Below, piece by piece: positions 1 to 7,609 of a stretch of 64,000 bases of DNA. Under the pieces are notes generated by a model. It was given only the letters and a program-made list of their open reading frames with translations, searched no databases and was not told where the DNA came from. The translations under genes and the position numbers were made by a program. Every line of letters begins with the position of its first letter. Within the stretch, counting starts at the first letter, position 1. Source of the DNA: Microcaldota archaeon (GTDB taxonomy: Archaea > Micrarchaeota > Micrarchaeia > Micrarchaeales > Micrarchaeaceae); assembly GCA_028866715.1 (NCBI GenBank), contig JAGWHO010000001.1, positions 124,001-188,000 of the forward strand, written 5' to 3'.

Positions 1-28
1 TTGCGTATATCAGAGGATTTCAGTTAAG

Positions 29-36
29 TTAATATA
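29..36 (+). promoter_or_regulatory. TATA box of the radical SAM gene
   Basis: TTAATATA lies 21-28 bases before the ATG at 57, the spacing expected for a leaderless archaeal transcript. It supports the start at 57 over the ATG at 43, which opens only a four-codon frame. Confidence 0.5.
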
Positions 37-56
37 TTTGGCATGGCCAATTGTTG

Positions 57-1142
57 ATGGTTGATACATTGGGTAATACTAAGAAGTTTGTCGGATTGGG
101 CCTCACTGCTTTAAGGAGCAACGTATCCAGGCTCGACAAGCCGTATAAGCTAAATTTCGCCACGACTTATTGGTGCCAGTCAAGATGCCTAACGTGCAAC
201 ATCTGGCAGATGAAGCCTAAAAACGAGCTCAGGATCGATGAGATAAACGAGTTCGCTAAGAAGAACGATCATTTCAGATGGATAGGCATAACAGGCGGCG
301 AGCCGTTCATGAGAAGCGATGTAGTCGATATAGCTGACGCCTTCATGAAGAGCTCGAAGGACCTTTATCTTGTTACAATACCGACAAACTCCCTGTCAGA
401 TCAGAAGATGGTCATCAGCAAGATAGAAAAGATGCTTCAGCTCGGGATACCTAAGCTCTCCATAACGCTGAGCCTTGACGGGAGCAGGGAGCTGCACGAC
501 AGGATAAGAGGAGTGCCAGGCAACTTCGACAGGGTTATGGGCGTAGCGAGGACGCTTAGAGAGATGCAAAGACAATACAGCAACCTGTTCTTCATATTCG
601 GATATACGATGAGCAGGTACAACCATGGGGCGCTTGGGCATACCTGCAGGTCGGTTATGCATGAGGTTCCCGGCACGAAGTACAGCGACTTCCACATAAA
701 CCTCAGCCACAACTCCAGCATATACTACAACAACATTGGCATGGAGATAGCGGCTGACAGGATGATAAACTCTGCTGAGCTGGAGGGCTTCCTCAACAAA
801 AGAGAGCGAGAGATGAGCGTGATACAGTTGATTGAAACGGTTTTCCTGAAGAACCTGATAAACTATGCAAACACCGGCAAGCCTCCTGTAAAGAGCAGGA
901 GCCTTGACGCATCGCTGTTCATGGACAGCTTCGGGAACGTCTATCCGTCGATACAATGGGATAGGAAGATAGGCAACATACGCGATACTGCATACGACCT
1001 TGCGCCTATATGGAACGGCACGCAGGCGGAACAGGCAAGGAGGATAATAAGCGAGGGCAACGACCCGGGGTCATGGACTGCGTGTGAAGCCTACCAGTCT
1101 ATAGTTGGCCATCTCCCTAGCTTCGCCTCTCTTTTGAGCTAA
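57..1142 (+). CDS. Radical SAM protein with degenerate SPASM-like tail
   Basis: A radical SAM enzyme of about 361 residues. The [4Fe-4S]-binding motif CQSRCLTC (Cx3Cx2C) is at residues 40-47 and is followed by the SAM-contacting GGEP motif. The C-terminal part resembles a SPASM/twitch module (a 'DSFGNVYPSI...GNIRD...IWNG' pattern), but the cysteines that would bind auxiliary clusters are almost all replaced; Ser stands where the usual PC motif has Cys, and only one Cys remains near the end. It therefore probably carries one cluster. The substrate is unknown. The first bases of the window show no other gene, and the gene is convergent with the coiled-coil gene that follows. I chose ATG 57 because a TATA box lies about 25 bases before it; a TTG at 51 would add two residues. 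Confidence 0.8.
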   Translation: MVDTLGNTKKFVGLGLTALRSNVSRLDKPYKLNFATTYWCQSRCLTCNIWQMKPKNELRIDEINEFAKKNDHFRWIGITGGEPFMRSDVVDIADAFMKSSKDLYLVTIPTNSLSDQKMVISKIEKMLQLGIPKLSITLSLDGSRELHDRIRGVPGNFDRVMGVARTLREMQRQYSNLFFIFGYTMSRYNHGALGHTCRSVMHEVPGTKYSDFHINLSHNSSIYYNNIGMEIAADRMINSAELEGFLNKREREMSVIQLIETVFLKNLINYANTGKPPVKSRSLDASLFMDSFGNVYPSIQWDRKIGNIRDTAYDLAPIWNGTQAEQARRIISEGNDPGSWTACEAYQSIVGHLPSFASLLS

Positions 1143-1165
1143 GCCCCAACGCACTTTGAACCGAA

Positions 1166-2527
1166 TTAAGGCGGTAATATTATAGGCTTGCCTTTTTCTT
1201 TCTCCTTCTCCTTGATTAGGCTGTTCATGTACTCGTAGTACGCCTTGTTTATCTTTTTCTCTATCCTTCTCCAGATGAAGTCGTATCTCCCGGGATACCC
1301 CTCCTCGTACCATTTGTTGTCTAGGTACTCTGTTACGAATTCTATGTTTGTCTTTCCTATTGCTGTTGTGTAGGCACTGGGGTTCTCCGAGATTATGAAT
1401 GCGAGCTCCCTCCTGCTCAGCGCCTTCATGCCCATGACATCGTTTAGCATTGCGGTCTCCGTCATGAACTTTGCCTTTTCTAATGTCGAAAATTTGCTGT
1501 TGCGTATCCATATGCTGTTGAGCTGCTTGTACAGGTTTAGAAGTTCGAGGTACGTGCCCTGGCCGTTCGCGAGATTCCTTATCGACTCTGTGAGCATGTC
1601 GCCCACAGTCCCCTGCCTGCCTACAAGCTTGGTATTGAGCTCCTTGTCGGCCCAGCCGGTAGCCTTCATATTGTCGACGAACTGCTCGAGCAATTTCACA
1701 TCATCCATGTCGACTATCTTGCTTGCCTGCAGCTTGCCGTTAGTGAAATCCACTATAGCCTGCAGCTTCTTCGCCGAAGATGCATTGCTTTCCAGGAACT
1801 TGAGCAGTGGGATGGCCTGGGACAGGAAGAGCTTGTTGCCCTCCATGTCGACCATAGTGTCCTCTATTTTCGATATGCTGTTAGAGACGTTCTTGTTGAT
1901 CTGGTTTACTATGTTGTTGATTCTCTTGTCCGGGCCGGTGTTCTTAATCGCGTTGGCAATGCCGTAGATTCCTCCCTTGGCCAGGTGGGTTATTGTGTCT
2001 GAGAGTTTCTTGTCCTCTTCGGAGAGTTGCTCGCCATACTCCTTAAGCTTTTTGGCGTCCTTATCGACTCTGTCCTTCGATTCCTTTATGTTCTCCTTTA
2101 ACGATCCCATTACGTCGGCTAAGTCGCTGCCTGTAGTGAGAAGGCTGCCGCCTGTCGAAGTGAGCATGCTTTTGACGCTCGCTATCTGCGCATCAGAAAG
2201 CCTTTTCGCCTCCGCCTTTAGGGATGCGATATTTGCAGGAGCGCCTATTATCGTATGCGCCACGGTAGGTTTGCCCTTCTGCGGATTGACGAATGCATCC
2301 AACCTATCAGACGTGGCCTTTGCCCTGTTGAAATACGGGTTGTTTATCTGCGTAACGCCATATGCTGAAAATGCATCTAAAGTGTTCTTGGTCTTCTCGA
2401 GCGCGGCGGCCATAGTCCGCTGTATGTCCAAAGATGTATCATACACGTTAACTGCGTTCTCAGAGGTTGTCTTTGGTGTTAGCGTAGCGCGCAGACTTGC
2501 ACGCGCCTTCAACCCTCTAGTACCCAT
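1166..2527 (-). CDS. Coiled-coil protein of unknown function
   Basis: I do not recognise this protein of about 453 residues. It has no signal peptide or membrane segment. The middle (roughly residues 130-300) is rich in Lys, Glu, Asp and Leu, as in coiled coils, and the C-terminal part is more globular with aromatic residues. Codon use is like the neighbours and the frame is unbroken, so it is a real gene. The start is uncertain: the frame is open back to 2620, with ATGs at 2620, 2557 and 2527. A strong minus-strand TATA element at 2557-2568 lies about 30 bases before the ATG at 2527, which therefore fits a leaderless start best. It is transcribed away from the membrane protein at 2735, and the pair could be functionally linked. 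Confidence 0.6.
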   Translation of the reverse strand: MGTRGLKARASLRATLTPKTTSENAVNVYDTSLDIQRTMAAALEKTKNTLDAFSAYGVTQINNPYFNRAKATSDRLDAFVNPQKGKPTVAHTIIGAPANIASLKAEAKRLSDAQIASVKSMLTSTGGSLLTTGSDLADVMGSLKENIKESKDRVDKDAKKLKEYGEQLSEEDKKLSDTITHLAKGGIYGIANAIKNTGPDKRINNIVNQINKNVSNSISKIEDTMVDMEGNKLFLSQAIPLLKFLESNASSAKKLQAIVDFTNGKLQASKIVDMDDVKLLEQFVDNMKATGWADKELNTKLVGRQGTVGDMLTESIRNLANGQGTYLELLNLYKQLNSIWIRNSKFSTLEKAKFMTETAMLNDVMGMKALSRRELAFIISENPSAYTTAIGKTNIEFVTEYLDNKWYEEGYPGRYDFIWRRIEKKINKAYYEYMNSLIKEKEKEKGKPIILPP

Positions 2528-2695
2528 AATCTCATCCAATAAAATTGCGTCATTCATTATATTTATAACTTGCGGAGCAGGATTTGCTTTGGTTTTGTAT
2601 ATATACGGCTTGCTGCGCATACGACATTTGGCACGGCTGAGCTAATCGGTATACGCCTTTCCATAGGATAGACAGGCGCCATATCCAGAAACAGC

Positions 2696-2703
2696 TTTAA
2701 ATA
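2696..2703 (+). promoter_or_regulatory. TATA box for the gene at 2735
   Basis: TTTAAATA stands 32-39 bases before the ATG at 2735, so the predicted leader is only a few bases long. Confidence 0.6.
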
Positions 2704-2734
2704 TTAAGTCTGACGCTATAATACTGTCGAGAAC

Positions 2735-3730
2735 ATGCTTGCATTAATTCCCGTGTTTCTGAGCATAGGCGCAATCTATGCGCTCATCCCTGTGATAGTG
2801 ATAGTAATACTTATAGCAGCGGCTGCAGGGTTCAGGGGTGTCGACAGCATATTCGGCGTGTTTGGGTTCGCAGCTCTGGCCAGTTTCGTCGGTGGCAAGG
2901 GTGCAATCGGAGGTGGCAAGGCAGGGAGAGGGATCTTCGGCGCGAGATACAAGAGCGACACAAAGACGCTGAAGGGCGTAGCCGCAAAGATGGGGCAGAC
3001 TGCGAGGGACGAGAGGCTGAAGAAACAGCACGGCACATTCGGGAAGGATATTAGCGCAACAGAGAAGAGCAAGGGATACAGCACGGCAAAGACGGATTCG
3101 ATGATAAAACAGCAGGTCCCGGGCGGGGCGATGCAAAAGACAACAGTCGACGTGGCGAAAAGCTGGAACAAGATAGGGATGCAGACAAATCCTACAAAGA
3201 CGATGATGGCGGTCAACAGGGAGGTCCAGGCAAGATACAAGAGAGGGATAAGAGGCGAAAAGCTCATACAGAAGAACCTGCCGATAACCGACAGGATAAT
3301 CGGGAGGGCATCGCGCATAGGCTATGCCGGCCAGAATACGATATCGGCGTTTGGTATTACTGCAGGGGCCGGAGCAGCTGTAGAGAACGCCATCTACGGA
3401 AGCATGACGCCGCACAATGTCGAGATGCTTAAACGAAAGAATGAGATCTATGAGGAGGCCAACAGAAACCTTAGTAAAGTAGCTACAGGAGCTTGGTACA
3501 ACGTTGCGTCTACAACAGACAACTGGAGCGAGCGCATTATAGGCAAAAGGATAATAGCCAGCGTCATACCGCCAGCATCTAAACCAGGCTCTGGAGCCCC
3601 GATAGGCGCTGCTCCGCCTCCTGGAATCGGAGCCGCCGGCACGCCGTCAGCTGAACCTGCGTGGAAAACATATCTGGCCTCATGGAAGACGGCGTATGCC
3701 CACAAGGGCATAACAAGTTGGTCGTACTGA
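2735..3730 (+). CDS. Membrane-anchored, Gly/Ala- and Lys-rich protein, unknown function
   Basis: I do not recognise this 331-residue protein. It opens with a hydrophobic stretch (residues 1-33) and a second one (about 38-53) followed by a Gly-rich segment, so it is probably anchored at the N terminus by one or two helices. Residues 60-200 are strongly basic and soluble in character. Another Ala/Gly-rich hydrophobic patch is near residues 195-220. The last 60 residues include a Pro/Gly/Ala-rich linker before a short aromatic tail. No catalytic motif is visible. A good TATA box lies just upstream. It is divergent from the coiled-coil gene ending at 2527 and convergent with the RCK operon. Confidence 0.65.
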   Translation: MLALIPVFLSIGAIYALIPVIVIVILIAAAAGFRGVDSIFGVFGFAALASFVGGKGAIGGGKAGRGIFGARYKSDTKTLKGVAAKMGQTARDERLKKQHGTFGKDISATEKSKGYSTAKTDSMIKQQVPGGAMQKTTVDVAKSWNKIGMQTNPTKTMMAVNREVQARYKRGIRGEKLIQKNLPITDRIIGRASRIGYAGQNTISAFGITAGAGAAVENAIYGSMTPHNVEMLKRKNEIYEEANRNLSKVATGAWYNVASTTDNWSERIIGKRIIASVIPPASKPGSGAPIGAAPPPGIGAAGTPSAEPAWKTYLASWKTAYAHKGITSWSY

Positions 3731-3736
3731 GCAGAC

Positions 3737-4468
3737 TCAACCTATTATCCTCTTCAGTATCTCTTCGCCTATCTTCTCGCCTGCGGTCACTTCAGGCAGT
3801 ATCATCTTATAGGCACCGGCCATGTCAAGCTTCGGTATGTCATCCTCTTTCGTTACCCTTGTTATTATCCTGACCTTCGGGTTCGCGGTCTTTGCCGTTA
3901 TCGTTATGAGCGCGTTCTGCAGGTCGTCATCGCTGCATGCAATCACGTACTTTGCTTTGGATATTCCAGCTGCTTCGAACGTCCCGGATTCTTTTATGTC
4001 GCCGGATATCGCAAGCTCGTTAAGCTTGTAGAGCGGGAGCAGCTCCCTCCTGTTTGTTGCTATCGTGACAGCCTTTATTCCTGAGCCCTTGAATTCTTTC
4101 AGAAGCGTGGCTGCAAACGGGTTGTACGGCACAACGATTATGTGCTCGTGCATGGACTTGAGCCTGCCCCTGACGCCGCGGCCCCTGATGCTGAAGCCGC
4201 TTATGAACTCGTAGAACCATGCCGCGAGTATCACTGTGAGCATGGCGAATATCACGGTATCGATGAGGTTCGCTACCAGCAACAGCGGATCGGTGAGCGG
4301 GTGCTGTATCGTGACTATGCCGTAATAGACCTGGAGCGATCCGAGAAGGTTGATCAGCAGCGCCGCAAACAGATCAGTGCCTGACGCCCAGGTCAGCGCG
4401 ACAGACAGTGCGAACAGTATCAACACCAGATACACCAGATTGAACCATGCCCTGCTTACGTTTGCCAT
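3737..4468 (-). CDS. Membrane RCK (TrkA-N-like) protein with degenerate nucleotide loop
   Basis: A 243-residue protein with two or three N-terminal membrane helices (about residues 8-28, 32-50 and 64-92) and a cytoplasmic RCK/TrkA-N Rossmann domain (about 108-243). Such domains usually gate K+ channels or transporters after binding NAD(H) or nucleotides. The glycine-rich loop expected as GxGxxG reads PYNPFA here (residues 114-119), so nucleotide binding is doubtful. No TVGYG-type selectivity filter is present between the helices. It is the last gene of a three-gene operon, one base after the preceding RCK gene, so the three products probably form a mixed complex. Whether it conducts ions or only regulates is not clear from sequence. 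Confidence 0.75.
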   Translation of the reverse strand: MANVSRAWFNLVYLVLILFALSVALTWASGTDLFAALLINLLGSLQVYYGIVTIQHPLTDPLLLVANLIDTVIFAMLTVILAAWFYEFISGFSIRGRGVRGRLKSMHEHIIVVPYNPFAATLLKEFKGSGIKAVTIATNRRELLPLYKLNELAISGDIKESGTFEAAGISKAKYVIACSDDDLQNALITITAKTANPKVRIITRVTKEDDIPKLDMAGAYKMILPEVTAGEKIGEEILKRIIG

Positions 4469-4469
4469 G

Positions 4470-5243
4470 TCATATCACCGCTTTTGCCACGTTCTCGCCC
4501 ATCTCTAGCCCAGCCACTATCTCGGGTATCAGGCAGTATTCAGCCCCTGCGCGCTGCATCTTCGTAACCGACGATTGTTCCCTTGCCCTTGAGATTATTC
4601 GTATGTGCGGGTCTGTATGCCTGGCGGTCACTATCCCTAGCAGGTTCTCGTAGTCGCTCTCTGTTGCAAAGATTATGGCCTTTGCATTGCCTATGCCTGC
4701 AAGATGGAGTACCGCCTCGTTCCTGAAATCCCCGTTTAGCACGGTGTAGCCCAGCTCCCTTAAGACGTTCGCCTTCTCCGCATCTTTCTCCACCACGACA
4801 AAGCGCCCCCTGACCTTCAAAAGGTCCTTGCACAGCCGTTCGGCAAGCATGGAGTAGCCGCATATTATAGTATGCCTCCTGAACCCGCGCACGGTTATCA
4901 TGCTGAGCCTTGACCTCAAGTCTATGCTGGTCAGGAAATTGATGAATGCAGCGATCACGAAACCGATTATCACCGCTTTGGCTACGCCGTCGAGGATTGT
5001 TATGAATACTACCTCGTCGAAGTTAGCGCTCAGGACAGGCGCCGCGGCGGCGATTGCGGCATCAGAGCCAAAAGGACTGGCATCAAGCAGGGCCGCGAAC
5101 GTGTAGTAGCTTGCGGCATAGAAGTTGTGGGATATGGCCGTCAGGACGGCTATCGACAGTATCGTGAATATGCCTGCAGCGACGAATAGCGCTACGAGCG
5201 CCCTGCCGGCGAGCCCGCCCAAATCTATCTGAATTCCGGCCAT
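4470..5243 (-). CDS. Two-helix membrane RCK (TrkA-N) protein
   Basis: A 257-residue protein with an N-terminal helix at about residues 13-38, an Ala/Ser-rich extracytoplasmic loop (about 55-75), a second helix at about 78-105, and an RCK domain from about 123. The layout is that of two-helix K+ channels with a cytosolic RCK domain, but the loop has no TVGYG-like filter. The dinucleotide loop reads GYSMLA (129-134) instead of GxGxxG, and an acidic residue (VVEKDAE) at the end of the second strand is kept. It lies between two other RCK genes with 1- and 4-base gaps. The likely role is K+ homeostasis or signalling at the membrane; ion specificity cannot be read. Confidence 0.75.
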   Translation of the reverse strand: MAGIQIDLGGLAGRALVALFVAAGIFTILSIAVLTAISHNFYAASYYTFAALLDASPFGSDAAIAAAAPVLSANFDEVVFITILDGVAKAVIIGFVIAAFINFLTSIDLRSRLSMITVRGFRRHTIICGYSMLAERLCKDLLKVRGRFVVVEKDAEKANVLRELGYTVLNGDFRNEAVLHLAGIGNAKAIIFATESDYENLLGIVTARHTDPHIRIISRAREQSSVTKMQRAGAEYCLIPEIVAGLEMGENVAKAVI

Positions 5244-5247
5244 GCGC

Positions 5248-5679
5248 TCATGTTTCGGATTTCAACAATTCCTTTACTATCTCCTTGCTTGCCGCTTTCT
5301 GCGGCATTGCAACATAGTCCGCGCCTGCCTCTATGAGCTTCTCGCGGACAAACTCGTCGTTGGCCCTCGCGGTTATGAATATTTTCTTGTTGAGGTCCCT
5401 TGCGGTGAGCACTATGAACAGGCTCTTAGCATCGTCGTCGATAGCGATCGCTATTGCCTTTGCCGTCTCGACTCCTGCGGCCTTGAGCGTCTTCGAGTGC
5501 GTCGCGTCGCCGTCTATGACCCCCATGCCTAGCTCCCTGAGCTTCTCAACCCTGAGAGTGGTGTTGTCTATTATGACGAACGGGATGCTGTGCTCCGATA
5601 GGACATCCGCAATCTTTTGTCCGACTATGCCGTAGCCGCATATTATCACGTGACCGTTCATGCCCTTGGCCTGCGCCAT
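5248..5679 (-). CDS. Soluble RCK N-terminal (TrkA-N) domain protein
   Basis: A 143-residue soluble protein made of a single TrkA-N/RCK Rossmann domain with a canonical dinucleotide-binding loop GYGIVG (residues 15-20) and an acidic residue at the end of the second strand that would contact the ribose. It has no membrane segment and no RCK-C domain. It is the promoter-proximal gene of the RCK operon. It may supply the nucleotide-sensing subunit for the two membrane partners, whose own loops are degraded; that is inference. The minus-strand reading of the TATA element at 5713-5720 is 34-41 bases before the ATG. Confidence 0.8.
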   Translation of the reverse strand: MAQAKGMNGHVIICGYGIVGQKIADVLSEHSIPFVIIDNTTLRVEKLRELGMGVIDGDATHSKTLKAAGVETAKAIAIAIDDDAKSLFIVLTARDLNKKIFITARANDEFVREKLIEAGADYVAMPQKAASKEIVKELLKSET

Positions 5680-5712
5680 CGTATAACCCTATCGGCATAT
5701 TGTCAAACAAGG

Positions 5713-5720
5713 TTTAAATA
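5713..5720. promoter_or_regulatory. TATA element in the divergent RCK / TrmB-like intergenic region
   Basis: TTTAAATA reads as a usable TATA on both strands. On the minus strand it is 34-41 bases before the RCK operon start at 5679. On the plus strand it is 64-71 bases before the TrmB-like gene at 5784. Divergence from a regulator gene suggests the regulator might act here, but no operator repeat is evident. Confidence 0.45.
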
Positions 5721-5783
5721 CGGTGCTGCCGCAGAAACAAAATGGTTAAGAACCAGGCAGGCGGTAATATCTAAGGTTGTGGG

Positions 5784-6668
5784 ATGGGAAACAGGTACAC
5801 TAAAACAAACCTTTGGGAAACCGCAGATATGGAAACGAAAGCGCTTTCGGAGATGCTTGTGCCATTTGGGCTGACCAGAAGTCAGGCGGTGGCATACCTG
5901 GCCCTGCTAAGACACGGGCCGATGACTGCTACAGAGATATACAAAAAGTTTAATACGCCTAGGACAGAGGCTTACAACCTAATGACTGCGCTTGGAGGCC
6001 TTGGCGTCGTTGAATCGAGCCTTGGCCACCCCATGAAATTCCATGCAGTCAAACCTGGCAAGGCAATTGAAACGCTGATATCGTTCAGAAGGCTCGAGAT
6101 CCGCGAGCTTGAGGGTACAGCGCAGCCTGTCGTTAAGGAGCTTTCGGAGCTCCGGTGGACAGACAGGGCGCGGGAGGAGGCGACGCCACGCTACCTCGTA
6201 CAGATCTATGGCAAAAAGCGGATACACAACAGTATCAGCATGTTGTTACGGGATGCGAAGGACGGCGTCCAGATGCTTGCCGGAAGGTCGCAGCTGAAGG
6301 ATGTGGGGCATAACGGCTTAATGGAGGAGCTTGAAGACGTTGCGCGGGGCGGGATTGAGGTAAAGCTTTTAATCAACGGCTCTGACGGGGGATTGTTCAA
6401 GTACTTTTCCAATTACAATGAAGCTGTAGCGGTAAAGCTCTTGGATAGCCCTTCTGACTGTTGGTTTGCCCTGGAGCCCGGGGTTGATATAGTGTTATCA
6501 ACTGCCGCGCGCGAGCGTGACGATCCATTCGGCAATAATGACCTTGCGGTCCACACCAACGCCAAGCCGATCCTGGATACCCACCAACGGCTTTTTGAGC
6601 TCCTCTGGAATGGCGCTGCGCCTTTTACCCAAGGCAACAAGAAGATAAGCGTGCAGAATAACAGATGA
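5784..6668 (+). CDS. TrmB-family transcriptional regulator
   Basis: A 294-residue protein. Residues about 20-90 form a winged helix typical of TrmB ('FGLTRSQAVAYLALLRHGP', then an 'EIYKKFNTPRTEAYNLM' helix-turn-helix), followed by a helical linker and a C-terminal PLD-like effector region (from about 135). TrmB proteins are archaeal regulators of sugar and other metabolic genes; the ligand of this one cannot be read. It is divergent from the RCK operon. An internal ATG at 5829 (residue 16) lies just before the conserved domain and could be the true start. The stop is directly before the tRNA-Gln gene on the other strand. Confidence 0.75.
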   Translation: MGNRYTKTNLWETADMETKALSEMLVPFGLTRSQAVAYLALLRHGPMTATEIYKKFNTPRTEAYNLMTALGGLGVVESSLGHPMKFHAVKPGKAIETLISFRRLEIRELEGTAQPVVKELSELRWTDRAREEATPRYLVQIYGKKRIHNSISMLLRDAKDGVQMLAGRSQLKDVGHNGLMEELEDVARGGIEVKLLINGSDGGLFKYFSNYNEAVAVKLLDSPSDCWFALEPGVDIVLSTAARERDDPFGNNDLAVHTNAKPILDTHQRLFELLWNGAAPFTQGNKKISVQNNR

Positions 6669-6671
6669 GCA

Positions 6672-6744
6672 TAGCTCCAGCCAGATTCGAACTGGCGTTT
6701 ACGGCTCCAGAGGCCGCCGTCCTTGACCACTAGACGATGGAGCT
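6672..6744 (-). tRNA. tRNA-Gln (anticodon CTG)
   Basis: A 73-base cloverleaf read on the minus strand. The acceptor is AGCTCCA/TGGAGCT with discriminator A, the anticodon stem GCGGC/GCCGT encloses loop CTCTGGA (anticodon CTG), and the T arm is GCCAG-TTCGAAT-CTGGC. No intron and no encoded CCA. An A/T-rich TAAATAG about 30 bases upstream may be its TATA box. Gln-tRNA(Gln) is probably formed from Glu-tRNA(Gln) by the GatDE encoded in this window. Confidence 0.95.
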
Positions 6745-6792
6745 ACATAGTAGCATCGTGTGTTACAAGATACTATTTACCAACGAATATGC

Positions 6793-6800
6793 TTTATAAT
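6793..6800 (+). promoter_or_regulatory. TATA box of the M50 protease gene
   Basis: TTTATAAT lies 21-28 bases before the ATG at 6821, consistent with a leaderless mRNA. Confidence 0.55.
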
Positions 6801-6820
6801 GTTCCCTCAGAAGTAGTTGC

Positions 6821-7546
6821 ATGGCCTTCAGGGAGAATGTCGCGCTCCATCTTGAGATACGGGACATAATAATAGCGGACCTTGTGCTTATAGTCGCGTT
6901 TTCGCTTGCCGCCTCAGGCGGCGTGCTTTTCGGAGGACGGGTCCCAGGCACCTGGCTTCAGACATTCGTCTTTGTGCTGCCGATAGCCGCAGTTGGGGTG
7001 ACGCTGAACTTTGTCCTGCACGAGCTGATGCACAGGACAATGGCTAGGCATTACGGCGCGATAGCAGGCTTCAGGACATCTTTACCCGGACTTTTTGTCA
7101 CCTTGATCACGGGCGCGTTCGGCTTCCTGCTTGGCATACCCGGGGCAACGATGATCTATGCGAGCAGATTCTCGCTGAAGGAGCACGGGATTGTCTCGCT
7201 TGCCGGCCCGCTGACAAACCTTGCGATTTTCCTGATATTCATAGTCGTCTCTTCCGCGCTCGGGGTAATGCCAGGCTATTCCGCAAACGGATCCCTTTCA
7301 AACCTGGAGTTCGCAGTGCAGTTCATAATCTTCATAAGCCTGTGGCTGGCGTTCTTCAACATGCTGCCCATAGGCCCTTTGGACGGACACGCGGTCTTCA
7401 CGTGGAACAAGCCTGTATACTTGGCGACAATGGCAGCCGTGTTCCTGCTGCTGATCTTCTTTACTGCGCTCTCCGTCTGGTCGCTTGTATACGTGCTGAT
7501 AATAGCGCTCATCATGTCCCAGTTCATGCGCTTCACAGTAAGGTAG
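6821..7546 (+). CDS. Site-2-protease-like M50 family membrane metalloprotease
   Basis: A 241-residue polytopic membrane protein with the zinc motif HELMH (residues 67-71) inside a membrane helix and the third-ligand motif NMLPIGPLDG, whose Asp is residue 188. Both are the signatures of M50 site-2 proteases, which cleave substrates within the membrane. About six hydrophobic segments are visible, and no PDZ or CBS domain is attached, so this is the minimal core form. A TATA box about 25 bases upstream supports the start. The gene stands alone between tRNA-Gln and the pilus-like operon. Its substrate is unknown; a membrane-bound regulator or a signal-peptide remnant are the usual possibilities. 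Confidence 0.85.
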   Translation: MAFRENVALHLEIRDIIIADLVLIVAFSLAASGGVLFGGRVPGTWLQTFVFVLPIAAVGVTLNFVLHELMHRTMARHYGAIAGFRTSLPGLFVTLITGAFGFLLGIPGATMIYASRFSLKEHGIVSLAGPLTNLAIFLIFIVVSSALGVMPGYSANGSLSNLEFAVQFIIFISLWLAFFNMLPIGPLDGHAVFTWNKPVYLATMAAVFLLLIFFTALSVWSLVYVLIIALIMSQFMRFTVR

Positions 7547-7569
7547 CTATCGGCGGGGCGTAGGAAGGC

Positions 7570-7577
7570 TTTATAAA
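7570..7577 (+). promoter_or_regulatory. TATA box of the pilus-like operon
   Basis: TTTATAAA is 33-40 bases before the ATG at 7610. No comparable element is seen in the tight junctions of the next four genes, so it probably serves all five. Confidence 0.6.
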
Positions 7578-7609
7578 GTATTTATGCGTTTAGTGAGTAT
7601 AGTGTTTAC

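Noticed and set aside
1977-2645. A 222-codon plus-strand frame opposite the coiled-coil gene
   Set aside because: Ser/Leu/Ala-rich shadow frame without a promoter or recognisable domain.
4470-5243. RCK gene as a K+ channel with a normal pore
   Set aside because: No TVGYG-like selectivity filter lies between the two helices.
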